Part shown: positions 55,022 through 64,000 of the stretch, piece by piece
Layout of the letters: every line of letters starts with the position of its first letter
Position numbering within the stretch: position 1 is the first letter of the stretch
Assembly (NCBI RefSeq): GCF_921294215.1
Contig: NZ_CAKLDM010000002.1
Coordinates: 868,001-932,000 of the forward strand
Length of the DNA: 64,000 bases
Direction of reading: 5' to 3'
Source: Vibrio marisflavi CECT 7928
GTDB lineage: Bacteria > Pseudomonadota > Gammaproteobacteria > Enterobacterales > Vibrionaceae
Made by a program: the position numbers and the translations under genes
Notes under the pieces: generated by a model
Told to the model about the DNA's origin: nothing
Databases searched by the model: none
Seen by the model: only the letters and a program-made list of their open reading frames with translations

Positions 55022-55048
55022 AAAGCCCGATTCATTGAATCGGGCTTT
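55022..55048. terminator. Bidirectional terminator between racemase-like gene and sdaA
   Basis: AAAGCCCGATTC (55022-55033) pairs perfectly with GAATCGGGCTTT (55037-55048); on the minus strand GAGTTTTTAG follows. Confidence 0.8.
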
Positions 55049-55090
55049 GCATTTCTTCCTACATTTTGTATTGCTTAACTACAATCGAAA

Positions 55091-56452
55091 CTAGCAAACG
55101 ATCTTGACTGCTAAACCACCTTGAGAAGTCTCACGGTATTTTGCATTCATGTCTTTACCAGTTTCTAGCATAGTTTCTATCACTTTATCTAGCGAAACCG
55201 TTGGCGTGGAAGAGCGGCGCATTGCCATACGAGTTGAGTTGATAGCTTTTACTGCCGCAATGCCATTTCGTTCAATACATGGCACTTGAACTAGGCCCGC
55301 GACAGGGTCACAAGTTAGGCCTAGGTTATGTTCCATCGCAATTTCTGCTGCCATACAGACTTGTTCTGGATTAGCACCCATGAGTTCAGCCAAGCCTGCT
55401 GCGGCCATAGAACAAGCCACGCCGACTTCACCTTGACAACCAACTTCCGCACCAGAAATTGAAGCGTTGCGCTTATATAATCCACCAATAGCGCCAGAAG
55501 CAGCAAAATAGCGGATATAATCTTTTTCAGTTACCGGATGGATAAACTTGTCATAGTAAGCCAAAACAGCAGGAATAATGCCGCACGCTCCATTGGTAGG
55601 GGCAGTCACTACTCGGCCACCAGCTGCATTTTCTTCGTTCACAGCAAACGCAAACATATTGACCCAATCAACCACAGACATAGGATCGTTGCTGGTTCTC
55701 TCAGACGTAATGAGCTGACGACGCAGTGCAAATGCGCGTCTTGGTACACGTAGTGGGCCCGGAAGAAGACCTTCAGTGTTCATACCTCTGTCCATGCACT
55801 CTTGCATGGTTTGCCAGATTTTAGCGAAAGCCTCTTTAGATTCTTGCTCTGAAGAAAGTGCTTTTTGGTTTTCCATTACTAAGGCACTAACAGATAAACC
55901 ACTGTCGTTGCACTGAGTAACGAGTTGCTCGGCACTGGTAAACTCATACGGTACTTTCGTTTGAGTCTCTGACTCTTTGCCAAAGTTTTCTTCGTCCACA
56001 ATAAATCCACCACCGATAGAGTAGTAGGTTTTGCTGTAGACCAGCTCTTCACCGTTCCACGCATGGATTTGCATGCCATTTTCGTGCAATTCTAAGTTGT
56101 GTTGGTGAAAGTTCATGCCACCGTTTTTTGGAAAACTCACTTCATGCAGGGTAGAGCAGATAGCGAGCTTTTCAGTTTCTTCTACCTGCTTTACGAAACC
56201 TTCGATGCTATCTATTTCTATAGTCTCTGGTTCATTTCCAGCTAGGCCCATAATAATGGCTATATCTGTATGGTGGCCTTTACCTGTGAGAGATAGTGAA
56301 CCATAAACATCTACCGTAATTTTGCTTACTTGCTTTAGCGTGTTTTGCTCAATGAGATCGTCGATAAACTGTTTACCAGCTTTCATTGGGCCAACAGTGT
56401 GCGAGCTGGATGGCCCAACACCAATCTTATAGATGTCGAAAACGCTGATCAT
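55091..56452 (-). CDS. sdaA: L-serine ammonia-lyase (serine dehydratase)
   Basis: 453 residues, one short of E. coli SdaA. Both halves are fused, as in the enterobacterial enzyme. N-terminal [21 protein letters not shown]; the [4Fe-4S] cysteines appear in [29 protein letters not shown] and [14 protein letters not shown]. It deaminates L-serine to pyruvate. It follows sdaC by 143 bp on the same strand with a hairpin between, so the pair takes up and degrades serine. Confidence 0.95.
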   Translation of the reverse strand: MISVFDIYKIGVGPSSSHTVGPMKAGKQFIDDLIEQNTLKQVSKITVDVYGSLSLTGKGHHTDIAIIMGLAGNEPETIEIDSIEGFVKQVEETEKLAICSTLHEVSFPKNGGMNFHQHNLELHENGMQIHAWNGEELVYSKTYYSIGGGFIVDEENFGKESETQTKVPYEFTSAEQLVTQCNDSGLSVSALVMENQKALSSEQESKEAFAKIWQTMQECMDRGMNTEGLLPGPLRVPRRAFALRRQLITSERTSNDPMSVVDWVNMFAFAVNEENAAGGRVVTAPTNGACGIIPAVLAYYDKFIHPVTEKDYIRYFAASGAIGGLYKRNASISGAEVGCQGEVGVACSMAAAGLAELMGANPEQVCMAAEIAMEHNLGLTCDPVAGLVQVPCIERNGIAAVKAINSTRMAMRRSSTPTVSLDKVIETMLETGKDMNAKYRETSQGGLAVKIVC

Positions 56453-56529
56453 ATTGAATTCCTCAATAGTCCGCCTCCAAAGTAGGGTAGGAGGTTACTT
56501 TTATTGTTTTTGTTTTGTTGCCAAATCAA

Positions 56530-56572
56530 CCTGAAGATCACTTGCTTGGGATCTATTGATGAGATCTTCAGG
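56530..56572 (-). promoter_or_regulatory. Intercistronic hairpin between sdaC and sdaA
   Basis: CCTGAAGATC (56530-56539) is the exact complement of GATCTTCAGG (56563-56572). On the minus strand the second arm is followed by TTGATTTGG rather than a T-run, so it could be an imperfect terminator, attenuator or RNA-stability element that makes sdaA expression lower than sdaC or independent of it. Confidence 0.45.
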
Positions 56573-56595
56573 TTTAGCTTTATAGGTAAAAGAAA

Positions 56596-57849
56596 TTAGA
56601 GCGCACCATATATAACAGAGGTCATAGCTGCGATGCCACAAATTGCTGTAAATATTTGTGAGAAGGTAGAAGTTTGGTATTTTTTCATCGCTGGTACTTT
56701 ACGCATCGCGAAAATTGGCATTAGGAAAAGTATGGCTGCAATCATCGGTGCGCCCATACTTTCAATCATACCAAGAATGCTTGGGTTATCGATGGCAACG
56801 ATCCAAGTTGTAATAACAATAAACAACAGCGAGATTTTTTCTACTTTTGATTTCGGCGCTTTAGTATGAGATTTGATAAGGCCAGAAAGACCTTCATGAG
56901 CGCCTAAAAAGTGCCCAAAGTAACTAGACGTAATCGCAGCGAATGCTACTAGAGGACCACAGTAAGAAATGATAGGTGCAGAGTGAGTATTTGCTAAGTA
57001 AGACAGAATTGAAATATTTTGATTGTTAGCGATTTCTAGCTGAGCTGGAGACAGCGAAAGTACTACTGAGAAAACGAAGAACATAACAAAGGCCATCAAC
57101 ATCAGTGATGCGCCACCAGTGATCATGTCTGTTTTCGCTACCGCGTTGTCACCGTAAATTCTGCGTTGTTCTTTAGAGAATTGGCTGATGATAGGGCTAT
57201 GGTTAAATGAGAATACGATCAGCGGGATAGCGAGCCAAATGACAGATGGGAAAGTTGACCAGTCTGGTGTAACTTCCATCATTGAAGTGTTCCAATCTGG
57301 GATTAAATAGATTGATAGAGCCAACAATATAAATACTAGTGGGTAAACCATTGCTGAAGTGACTTTCAACATCAACTCTTTGCCGTAAATTACGCAACCG
57401 GTCATAGTGGCAATCAGGACACCAGACAATAACCAGCGTGGGATTGAAGCCAAACCGACTTGGTGAACAAGGAAAGAGTCAACAGTATTGGTTATTCCGA
57501 CACCGTAGATAAGAACTATTGGGTAAATTGCAAAAAAATATGCAAGAGTGATGATGTTTGCACCAGTTTTACCGAAATGTTCCTCTACTGTATCTGTGAT
57601 GTCAGAGTCTGGGTTTTTTGAAGAAAGAACAAAGCGCGCAAGGCCTTTGTGAGCGAGCCAAGTCATCGGTGCTGCAATAAGCGCTAGAACAACAAGAGGC
57701 CAAAAACCACCCGCTCCAGCTTTAATTGGGAGGAATAAAACTCCCGCACCCACTGCCGTACCGAATAGAGATAAACACCAAGTAAAATCGTGGTAGGTCC
57801 ATTTTGAAGACGTCCGGTTACTGGCGACTGAAGCATTTGCTGTGGTCAT
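56596..57849 (-). CDS. sdaC: Serine/proton symporter, HAAAP family
   Basis: 417 residues from the ATG at 57849; upstream in-frame codons do not look like family sequence. Eleven membrane segments, with the amino-acid-binding unwound helix 1 GTAVGAGVLFLPIKAG that typifies the SdaC/TdcC family. It imports L-serine with protons, feeding the sdaA product. The long 423-bp leader (57850-58272) suggests regulation. Confidence 0.9.
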   Translation of the reverse strand: MTTANASVASNRTSSKWTYHDFTWCLSLFGTAVGAGVLFLPIKAGAGGFWPLVVLALIAAPMTWLAHKGLARFVLSSKNPDSDITDTVEEHFGKTGANIITLAYFFAIYPIVLIYGVGITNTVDSFLVHQVGLASIPRWLLSGVLIATMTGCVIYGKELMLKVTSAMVYPLVFILLALSIYLIPDWNTSMMEVTPDWSTFPSVIWLAIPLIVFSFNHSPIISQFSKEQRRIYGDNAVAKTDMITGGASLMLMAFVMFFVFSVVLSLSPAQLEIANNQNISILSYLANTHSAPIISYCGPLVAFAAITSSYFGHFLGAHEGLSGLIKSHTKAPKSKVEKISLLFIVITTWIVAIDNPSILGMIESMGAPMIAAILFLMPIFAMRKVPAMKKYQTSTFSQIFTAICGIAAMTSVIYGAL

Positions 57850-58272
57850 ACTTTGATATCCGTAATATTGTTTGTGATTAATTGATGCTGATTCTTGCAA
57901 TTTGATTTGCAAAAAAAATTGATCGGAATCTTGTATCTTCGTAATTGATATTACAATCTTTAAAAAACCGGCTTTTTATCACGAAAATAGATAGGAATAA
58001 ATGATTATTAATAATGATGATGATTAGAAAATCTAATTAACTTTGATTATAAAACATTTTTCAATGCAATAATGAGGTGTCAATACCCAAAATTTCGCTC
58101 AATTGAGGGTTTTCACATGTTTATCTGTTTTTATTTGGGAAGTTTGATCAATGTATTCTTTAATAGGTGATGGAACACTGTTCCTTAAAATACAGCAGTA
58201 GTTGAATATTAAGGTGGTATTTTGAGCAATAAAATTGATTTTTCACATTAAAGCTAAATTTTCTTAACCAAA
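57850..58272. other. Gap upstream of sdaC
   Basis: 423 bp, AT-rich, between sdaC and nudL (both minus). It contains the sdaC promoter and, near 58098-58107, a 10-bp palindrome CTCAATTGAG. No gene, strong terminator or riboswitch fold is recognisable by eye. Confidence 0.5.
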
Positions 58273-58875
58273 TTAGTGTATTAGATGCTTTTGCATTGCT
58301 TCAATTATTTGCGCTGTCATTCCCCATATGAAATGTCTTTTGTATGGAATTGCAAACACTCGGTGATGTTGCTTGTTTACAGTGAAAAATTGGCTGATTA
58401 ATTTCTCTCGATCCAATATATGTTTGGCGGGCACCTCGAAAACTTCATCTACTTCATTTTTGTCCATTAATACAGAATAGCTAGGATCGACGATAGCAAT
58501 AACTGGTGTGACTGAGAAATGACTGATGGTAATCAGTTCGGGCATTTGACCTAGTATCTTGACCAAATTTGGTTTTAGACCAATTTCCTCATTTGCTTCA
58601 CGAATGGCTGTTTCAAGTAACGAAGAGTCTGACTCTTCGAATTTACCGCCGGGAAAGCTAACTTGACCAGGATGGTGTTTTAGATGCTTTGCACGGCGTG
58701 TGAGGACAATATTTAAACCATGCGGCCTTTCAACAAACCCTATCAGTACAGAAGCTTTGCGCAGTGGCTTATTCTTTAGGTGTGAAACGCGGCGAGTGGA
58801 TACAGCATCATAATCAACTGGTTGATTAAACTGGAAATTTCGTATAATTAGACTTTTACTAACGTGTGATAACAT
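58273..58875 (-). CDS. nudL: CoA pyrophosphatase (Nudix)
   Basis: 200 residues. The Nudix box is complete: G-x5-E-x7-REUxEExGU in GKFEESDSSLLETAIREANEEIGL, and the NudL-specific LTRRAKHLKHHPGQVSFPGG precedes it. It hydrolyses coenzyme A to 3',5'-ADP and phosphopantetheine. It starts behind GGAGGTG. Its position between pabB (upstream) and the sda genes (downstream) matches E. coli, where pabB, nudL and sdaA are consecutive. Confidence 0.92.
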   Translation of the reverse strand: MLSHVSKSLIIRNFQFNQPVDYDAVSTRRVSHLKNKPLRKASVLIGFVERPHGLNIVLTRRAKHLKHHPGQVSFPGGKFEESDSSLLETAIREANEEIGLKPNLVKILGQMPELITISHFSVTPVIAIVDPSYSVLMDKNEVDEVFEVPAKHILDREKLISQFFTVNKQHHRVFAIPYKRHFIWGMTAQIIEAMQKHLIH

Positions 58876-58905
58876 GACACCTCCGAGACATTAATGAAGA
58901 CAGGT

Positions 58906-58950
58906 GATATCTAATCAACTCGCTTCATCATACATCAGAGGTTAGATATC
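58906..58950. repeat. 9-bp inverted repeat in the nudL leader
   Basis: GATATCTAA (58906-58914) is complemented by TTAGATATC (58942-58950) with a 27-nt loop, 31 nt upstream of the nudL ATG. Possible leader hairpin or operator; nothing further can be said. Confidence 0.3.
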
Positions 58951-59091
58951 TAGGGGAAGAAGACCCTGAAATCATGTCAAAATTTTCATCACTTTACCTA
59001 TTAATGGTAGCTCAATACCTAATAGGATTCCTTATTTAGAGCGAATTATTCATATAATCGGCTGATAACAAGACATTTTGCAGACAGGCTC

Positions 59092-60450
59092 CTACAAAAC
59101 AGGCAGTATTTTACTCAATTTATCCAATGTTTCTTGGTATTCTGCATCGCACTGACTATCTGCAACTAAGCCACCTCCAGCCCAAGCGTAGATTGTGTTA
59201 TTTTCGGCGATTAGCGTACGTATTGTAATGCTTGTGTCCATTTTACCGTGTCGGCTGATGTAACCGATACTACCGCAATAGACATTGCGTCTATGGGGCT
59301 CCAACTCTTCGATAATCTCCATGGCACGAATTTTTGGAGCACCAGTGATTGAACCTCCGGGAAAACCAGCTCTCAGTAAGTCAGTAGCTGAATATTGTTC
59401 ATCTAATTTAGCTTTGACGGTGCTCACTAAATGATGCACCGCTGGGAAACTCTCAATATCAAACAAATTCGGTACGTGAACGGAGCCTACTTGTGCAACG
59501 CGACCAATGTCGTTTCTTAGTAGGTCAACAATCATAAGGTTTTCTGCTTGGTCTTTTTCAGAGTTCTTAAGCTTTTGCTTGTTTGCGTTGTCGACAAGTT
59601 CGTCACTTGATCTGGGCATAGTGCCTTTGATCGGTTTCGTTTCGATCTCTCGGTTTTCTAGCTGCAAGAACCGTTCGGGTGAAACACTTAAGATCGTACT
59701 ATCTTCGGTACGAATAAAAGCAGAAAAGGGTGCGAGGTTATTTTTCTCAAGTTTTAGATAGGCTTGCCACTCGCTTCCTCTGTACTCAGCGCAAAAACGT
59801 TGTGCGAGATTGATTTGATAGCAATCTCCTTCAACGATGTAGTCTTGCACAGAAGCAAATTTGTTGCTGTAAGCCTCTTTGTCCATATTCGATTGCCATG
59901 GGCTGACAAGCGAAAAGTCTGTATGTGTTTTGGGTGTGCTTTGTTGGCTTTGTAGCCAGTCCCAATGTAAATCAATATCTTTTCCGACGATGCAAGCACG
60001 TTTCAGCTTGTGATCAACTACTATGGCCCAATCATACAAGCCGACAGCCATGTCTGGTGTAGAAAGCTCGTCGGATGCCAATTCAGGCATATTTTCTATT
60101 CTTCGGCCCAGATCATATGAGAAATATCCGAGTGAGCCGCCTACAAATGGAAGCTCTGAGTCACACTGAACCTGCGGTAGGTACTGTTGCTGAAGAGAGT
60201 CGAGAAGCTCAAAAGGATCTTGCTCTGTTTGATATTCATCGTTTGCTGTAACAACAAAAGATGACTCTCCACGCGTGGTAATTTTTGCTATTGGTTGAGC
60301 GACTAAAATATCAAAACGGCTATCGATATGATCTTCTGAGGCTGATCGTAACAACATCGACCAATTGAGATGTTCTATGGGGCTAAAAAGCGTTTGAGCA
60401 AGATCTGAGCGGTAATCAAGAGGCTTCTGGTTAATTTGGTCGTAGTTCAT
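59092..60450 (-). CDS. pabB: Aminodeoxychorismate synthase component I
   Basis: 452 residues, close to E. coli PabB (453). The C-terminal chorismate-binding domain has KGTMPRSSDE (active-site Lys), NLMIVDLLRNDIGRV, FPGGSITGAPKIRAMEII and CGSIGYISRHG. With an amidotransferase (PabA) it makes 4-amino-4-deoxychorismate for folate. PabA is not in this window. Conserved next to nudL. Confidence 0.94.
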   Translation of the reverse strand: MNYDQINQKPLDYRSDLAQTLFSPIEHLNWSMLLRSASEDHIDSRFDILVAQPIAKITTRGESSFVVTANDEYQTEQDPFELLDSLQQQYLPQVQCDSELPFVGGSLGYFSYDLGRRIENMPELASDELSTPDMAVGLYDWAIVVDHKLKRACIVGKDIDLHWDWLQSQQSTPKTHTDFSLVSPWQSNMDKEAYSNKFASVQDYIVEGDCYQINLAQRFCAEYRGSEWQAYLKLEKNNLAPFSAFIRTEDSTILSVSPERFLQLENREIETKPIKGTMPRSSDELVDNANKQKLKNSEKDQAENLMIVDLLRNDIGRVAQVGSVHVPNLFDIESFPAVHHLVSTVKAKLDEQYSATDLLRAGFPGGSITGAPKIRAMEIIEELEPHRRNVYCGSIGYISRHGKMDTSITIRTLIAENNTIYAWAGGGLVADSQCDAEYQETLDKLSKILPVL

Positions 60451-60596
60451 TTTTAAATTGTGACAAAGAGTTTATTCGTCGCGTGGCGCGTTAGGGAAAG
60501 CAAGAGTATCATAATTTGACTATTAAAAAGCGTTTACTTTAGTAAGCAGTATAATTATTAAACGTAGTCGCACTAATCAATCCATCGAGGCAAGTA

Positions 60597-62111
60597 ATGA
60601 CCGCAATTCGTAAACAGGATGTCATCAGCAGTGTCGCTGATGCGCTTCAGTATATCTCTTATTATCATCCGTTAGACTTTGTTCAAGCCTTAGAAAAAGC
60701 CTATCACAAGGAAGAAAGTAAAGCGGCGAAGGACGCCATTGCTCAAATACTCATTAACTCTCGAATGTCTGCAGAAGGGCGTCGTCCTTTGTGCCAAGAC
60801 ACTGGTATTGTGACTTGCTTCGTTAATATCGGCATGGATGTAAAATGGGATACAGACCTGACCGTTCAAGAAATGGTTGATGAAGGCGTTCGCCAAGCGT
60901 ATACGCACCCTGATAACCCTCTTCGTGCTTCGGTTCTTCTCGATCCAGCGGGCAAACGCATCAATACTAAAGATAACACTCCAGCGGTTGTGCATATCAA
61001 TATGGTGCCGGGCAACAAAGTTGAAATCCAAATCGCGGCGAAAGGTGGTGGCTCTGAAAACAAAACCAAGATGGTGATGTTAAACCCATCTGATGATGTC
61101 GCGGAGTGGGTTGAAAAAACTCTGCCGACTATGGGTGCAGGTTGGTGCCCTCCGGGAATGTTGGGCATAGGTATTGGTGGTACAGCAGAGAAAGCAGCGG
61201 TATTAGCGAAAGAATCTCTAATGGAGCACATTGATATTCAAGAACTGATTGACCGTGGTCCATCAAATGCGGAAGAAGAATTACGTTTGGATATTTTTAA
61301 CCGTGTAAACCGTTTAGGTATTGGGGCTCAAGGCCTTGGTGGTCTAACAACAGTTGTTGACGTAAAAATCAAAACGGCACCAACGCACGCAGCTTCTAAA
61401 CCTGTTTGTTTGATTCCGAACTGTGCCGCAACCCGCCACGTACATTTTACTCTCGATGGCTCAGGTCCTGCTGAGTTGAAGCCACCTAAGTTAGAAGATT
61501 GGCCGAACATCACTTGGGAAGCAGGTGAAAATACGCGTCGTGTGAATCTAGATACAGTCACTAAAGAAGATGTACAAGAGTGGAAGTCTGGTGAGACACT
61601 CTTGCTATCAGGAAAACTACTAACTGGCCGTGATGCTGCTCATAAACGTATTCAAGGCATGCTAGAGAGTGGTGAAGGCCTACCAGAAGGTGTAGATCTC
61701 AAAGGTAAGTTTATTTACTACGTAGGTCCAGTAGATGCAGTTCGTGATGAAGTCGTTGGCCCAGCTGGCCCAACTACATCAACTCGTATGGATAAATTTA
61801 CCGATATGATGTTAGAGAAAACTGGCATTATGGGCATGATTGGTAAAGCGGAGCGTGGTCCTGCAACGGTTGAATCAATCAAGCAACACAAAGCCGTTTA
61901 CTTGATGGCTGTTGGTGGAGCGGCTTATCTAGTTTCGAAAGCAATTAAGAAAGCTCGAGTGGTTGCATTTGAAGACCTTGGAATGGAAGCTATCTATGAA
62001 TTTGAAGTAGAAGATATGCCAGTAACAGTGGCAGTTGATTCTGATGGCGTCAATGCACACCAAACTGGCCCTGATGTATGGAAGGTTAAAATAGCCGAAG
62101 CTGCAAAATAA
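60597..62111 (+). CDS. fumA: Class I (iron-sulfur) fumarate hydratase
   Basis: 504 residues, the single-chain class I form. The iron-sulfur cysteines appear in RPLCQDTGI (Cys near 62), IPNCAATRHVHF and CLIPNC. GIGIGGTAEKAA and GKFIYYVGPVDAVRDEVVGPAGPTTSTRMDKF are typical of FumA/FumB. It interconverts fumarate and malate in the TCA cycle; FumA and FumB cannot be separated by eye. A strong terminator follows. It is divergent from pabB. Confidence 0.94.
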   Translation: MTAIRKQDVISSVADALQYISYYHPLDFVQALEKAYHKEESKAAKDAIAQILINSRMSAEGRRPLCQDTGIVTCFVNIGMDVKWDTDLTVQEMVDEGVRQAYTHPDNPLRASVLLDPAGKRINTKDNTPAVVHINMVPGNKVEIQIAAKGGGSENKTKMVMLNPSDDVAEWVEKTLPTMGAGWCPPGMLGIGIGGTAEKAAVLAKESLMEHIDIQELIDRGPSNAEEELRLDIFNRVNRLGIGAQGLGGLTTVVDVKIKTAPTHAASKPVCLIPNCAATRHVHFTLDGSGPAELKPPKLEDWPNITWEAGENTRRVNLDTVTKEDVQEWKSGETLLLSGKLLTGRDAAHKRIQGMLESGEGLPEGVDLKGKFIYYVGPVDAVRDEVVGPAGPTTSTRMDKFTDMMLEKTGIMGMIGKAERGPATVESIKQHKAVYLMAVGGAAYLVSKAIKKARVVAFEDLGMEAIYEFEVEDMPVTVAVDSDGVNAHQTGPDVWKVKIAEAAK

Positions 62112-62134
62112 GGTTCCTGTTTGATCGATTAACG

Positions 62135-62170
62135 ATAAGCCCCTGACTTTAACTCAGGGGCTTATTTTTT
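62135..62170 (+). terminator. Rho-independent terminator of the fumarase gene
   Basis: ATAAGCCCCTGA (62135-62146) pairs perfectly with TCAGGGGCTTAT (62154-62165), then TTTTT. Confidence 0.88.
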
Positions 62171-62258
62171 ACCACGTCTATCATTTTAAACAGCTATTCA
62201 TCCACTATTAATGTTGAATTTGGCAGACTATAGATTGTTAACTTTTAGAGAAGCATCA

Positions 62259-63635
62259 ATGAGAAAGATAAAACAGGAACTAAATGATTTTATTAGTAGA
62301 GGTCTAGATTCGAACGTGCGAATTGCTGTCACAGGGCTTTCGAGAGCTGGAAAAACCGCATTTATTACCTCACTAGTTAATCAGCTGCTTCACGCTTCTA
62401 CTCATGACAATTTGCCCCTCTTTCTTGCTTCTAGGGATGGAAGGTTAATTGGTGCCAAACGAGTGCCGCAAACTAATATGCTAGTGCCGAGGTTTGGTTA
62501 CGATGAGGCGATGGAGTCATTAAACAGTGAGCCTCCTCAGTGGCCAGAGCCAACCCGTGATGTGAGTGAAGTTCGTTTATCATTGAAGTATAAACCGACC
62601 AAAAGATACAAAAAGCTCATCAGTCACTCCTCAGTGATGGATATTGATATTATCGATTACCCGGGGGAGTGGCTTCTTGATCTCCCCATGCTTAACATGT
62701 CGTTTAAAGAGTGGTCACAAGAGCAATATAAAAGTTTAAAGGGTAAGCGGTTAGAGCTTGCACAAGATTGGTTGAAATCACTTGAATCACTAGACTTAAC
62801 CGCTGAGCTTAATGAAAATCACCTCAAAAATGTATCTGCTCTATATACTACATACCTTCATCAGTGCAAAGAAGCTGGGCTGCATTACGTTCAGCCGGGC
62901 AGATTTGTTTTGCCGGGAGAGCTTGAAGGCGCGCCAGTACTGCAATTTTTCCCATGTGAATTTCCTGCTGACGGCAAAGTACAAAGTAACAGCAATTTAG
63001 CGATGCTTGCTAAACGCTATGAAGAGTATCAGCAAAAGGTGGTTAAAGTGTTTTATAAGCACCATTTCGCAACTTTTGATAGGCAGATTGTATTGGTGGA
63101 TTGTCTGCAGCCACTAAACGCGGGTTACGAGGCATTTCATGATATGAGGTCGGCTTTGGAGCAAGTAATGAAAAGCTTTAAGTATGGGCATAGCAATGTA
63201 CTTAAGCGTTTATTTTCGCCAAAAATTGACAAGGTTTTGTTCGCAGTAACCAAAGCCGATCACGTTACACCAGAGCAACACAATAACTTAGTTTCCTTAC
63301 TCCGCCAGTTGGTTCATCCTGCTTGGCAAACAACGTCATACGACAACATAGACATGAGCTGCATTAGCCTAGCTTCGATCAAAGCGACGCAATCGGGCTT
63401 CATTGAAGCAAATGGTGAAGCTTGTCCAGCTATTCAGGGAATCAATATTGAAGGAAGCCCACTGACGGTTTTTCCGGGAGAAGTCCCGCAAAAGTTGCCG
63501 AATGAATCGTATTGGAAGCAGCAAGGTTTTGAGTTTACTTCTTTTAGGCCAGCAGCTCACGATCCTGATAGCCCTGTAGAGCATATTCGCATAGACAAAG
63601 CTTTGGAATACCTCATCGGAGACAAGTTGAAATGA
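62259..63635 (+). CDS. ycjX: YcjX-family P-loop protein
   Basis: 458 residues from the ATG at 62259 (MRKIKQELNDFISRG), which matches the known E. coli start; a longer frame to 62211 has no support. P-loop GLSRAGKT at 26-33, DIIDYPGEWLLDLP as the Walker B/switch region, and KADHVT as a nucleotide-base motif. A GTPase-like, stress-induced (phage shock-linked in E. coli) protein of unclear function. Its TGA overlaps the ATG of ycjF, so the two are translationally coupled. Confidence 0.9.
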   Translation: MRKIKQELNDFISRGLDSNVRIAVTGLSRAGKTAFITSLVNQLLHASTHDNLPLFLASRDGRLIGAKRVPQTNMLVPRFGYDEAMESLNSEPPQWPEPTRDVSEVRLSLKYKPTKRYKKLISHSSVMDIDIIDYPGEWLLDLPMLNMSFKEWSQEQYKSLKGKRLELAQDWLKSLESLDLTAELNENHLKNVSALYTTYLHQCKEAGLHYVQPGRFVLPGELEGAPVLQFFPCEFPADGKVQSNSNLAMLAKRYEEYQQKVVKVFYKHHFATFDRQIVLVDCLQPLNAGYEAFHDMRSALEQVMKSFKYGHSNVLKRLFSPKIDKVLFAVTKADHVTPEQHNNLVSLLRQLVHPAWQTTSYDNIDMSCISLASIKATQSGFIEANGEACPAIQGINIEGSPLTVFPGEVPQKLPNESYWKQQGFEFTSFRPAAHDPDSPVEHIRIDKALEYLIGDKLK

Positions 63636-64000
63636 GTGATTTAAAAAGTAAAAAGGTGTTTGATGCGCCGCTAAACGAGTCAAAATCAGAGCCCGAAGAG
63701 TTGACTGTAAAGCAAGTCTTCAACGGAGATGAAAACTTTGTTGTTCAGGAAGTTGATGAAAGCCAAGATATCAGTAAAGCGGAGCAAGATGTCGAGCTTG
63801 TTATCCGTCCGAAGAAAGGACGAAAGTGGTTGGTGAGTGGAATCGTTGTGACGTTTGCTGGATTGGTTGGTTGGCAAGCTGTGGATTCATTTATTACCGC
63901 GATACAAGCAGGTGATTGGCTAGCATTTGCCTGGGCTGCATTCATTGCAGGGATAGCTTCACTTGGAATTGGCGCTATTTTCCGAGAGCTTTGGAAGTTG
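63632..64000 (+). CDS. ycjF: YcjF-family membrane protein (TIGR01620/DUF697), 3' end beyond window
   Basis: Begins ATGAGTGAT at 63632, overlapping the ycjX stop by 4 nt, and runs open to the right edge (123 codons seen). An acidic, Lys/Glu-rich N-terminus is followed by KKGRKWLVSGIVVTFAGLVGWQAVDSF and a second hydrophobic run (WLAFAWAAFIAGIASLGIGAIF), the two membrane helices of the YcjF family. Function unknown; linked to ycjX throughout gamma-proteobacteria. Confidence 0.88.
   Translation, partial: MSDLKSKKVFDAPLNESKSEPEELTVKQVFNGDENFVVQEVDESQDISKAEQDVELVIRPKKGRKWLVSGIVVTFAGLVGWQAVDSFITAIQAGDWLAFAWAAFIAGIASLGIGAIFRELWKL

Noticed and set aside
60690..61231. Long minus-strand frames inside fumarase
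   Set aside because: Shadows of the well-conserved fumarase gene; no ribosome sites.
1..64000. tRNA, rRNA, CRISPR array, insertion sequence or prophage
   Set aside because: I looked for cloverleaf-like sequence ends, regularly spaced repeats, transposase or integrase motifs and phage structural genes and saw none.

Overview
The window reads as a stretch of a Vibrio (Vibrionaceae) chromosome. Support comes from a moderately AT-rich sequence, a DUF2850-type protein (a family I know mainly from Vibrio), and housekeeping genes (aspC, asnS, queD, sdaC-sdaA, nudL, pabB, class I fumarase, ycjX-ycjF). From memory their grouping resembles the large chromosome of V. cholerae. There is no rRNA, tRNA, CRISPR array, insertion sequence or prophage. 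The genus call is inference from content, not a database match.

Layout. 1-9.8 kb: a secreted PI-PLC-X-domain protein cut by the left edge, a PilZ protein, a LysR/class III aminotransferase/BKACE module that looks catabolic, a secreted di-haem peroxidase-like protein, small unknown proteins and a DsbA-like lipoprotein. 9.8-19 kb: an AraC regulator facing a PhyH-type dioxygenase, a DUF2850 protein, two periplasmic binding proteins without transporters, glycerate kinase, a GNAT acetyltransferase, and a subtilisin-like protease beside a free-standing propeptide/inhibitor I9 protein. 19-25.5 kb: a 5TM-LYT membrane sensor encoded apart from a BarA-type hybrid kinase, a LysR/SDR pair and an unknown protein. 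25.5-30 kb: a complete cellobiose/chitobiose-type PTS operon (IIB-IIC-IIA-GH4-LacI) with a near-ideal lac-like operator. 30-37.5 kb: another orphan binding protein, an M14 peptidase, the argO/argP pair, a GNAT pseudogene, a GNAT, an SH3 protein, a TetR/GST pair with a perfect palindrome between them, and a GFA protein. 37.8-44.9 kb: penicillin-acylase-type hydrolase, EptA-type phosphoethanolamine transferase divergent from a PAP2 phosphatase, an FMN-barrel-like protein, a small unknown protein behind two CRP-like sites, and a methyltransferase. 45-64 kb: mostly core metabolism (aspC, asnS, queD, sdaC-sdaA, nudL, pabB, fumarase, ycjX-ycjF), interleaved with an Aur1-like PAP2 protein, an HD-GYP phosphodiesterase, a third orphan binding protein, an MFS transporter and an Asp/Glu racemase-type protein.

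How it works together. The core part serves aspartate, serine, fumarate, folate and queuosine metabolism. The accessory part is a set of small regulator-plus-enzyme modules, most with the regulator transcribed away from its target. Cyclic-di-GMP signalling appears twice (PilZ and HD-GYP), and envelope lipid remodelling appears as EptA plus two PAP2-type proteins. I found no obviously new defence or mobile system. The most worthwhile leads are the aminotransferase/BKACE module, the split 5TM sensor plus hybrid kinase, the protease with a separate I9 protein, and the GNAT gene that decayed by nonsense mutations while an intact paralogue sits 18 kb away.
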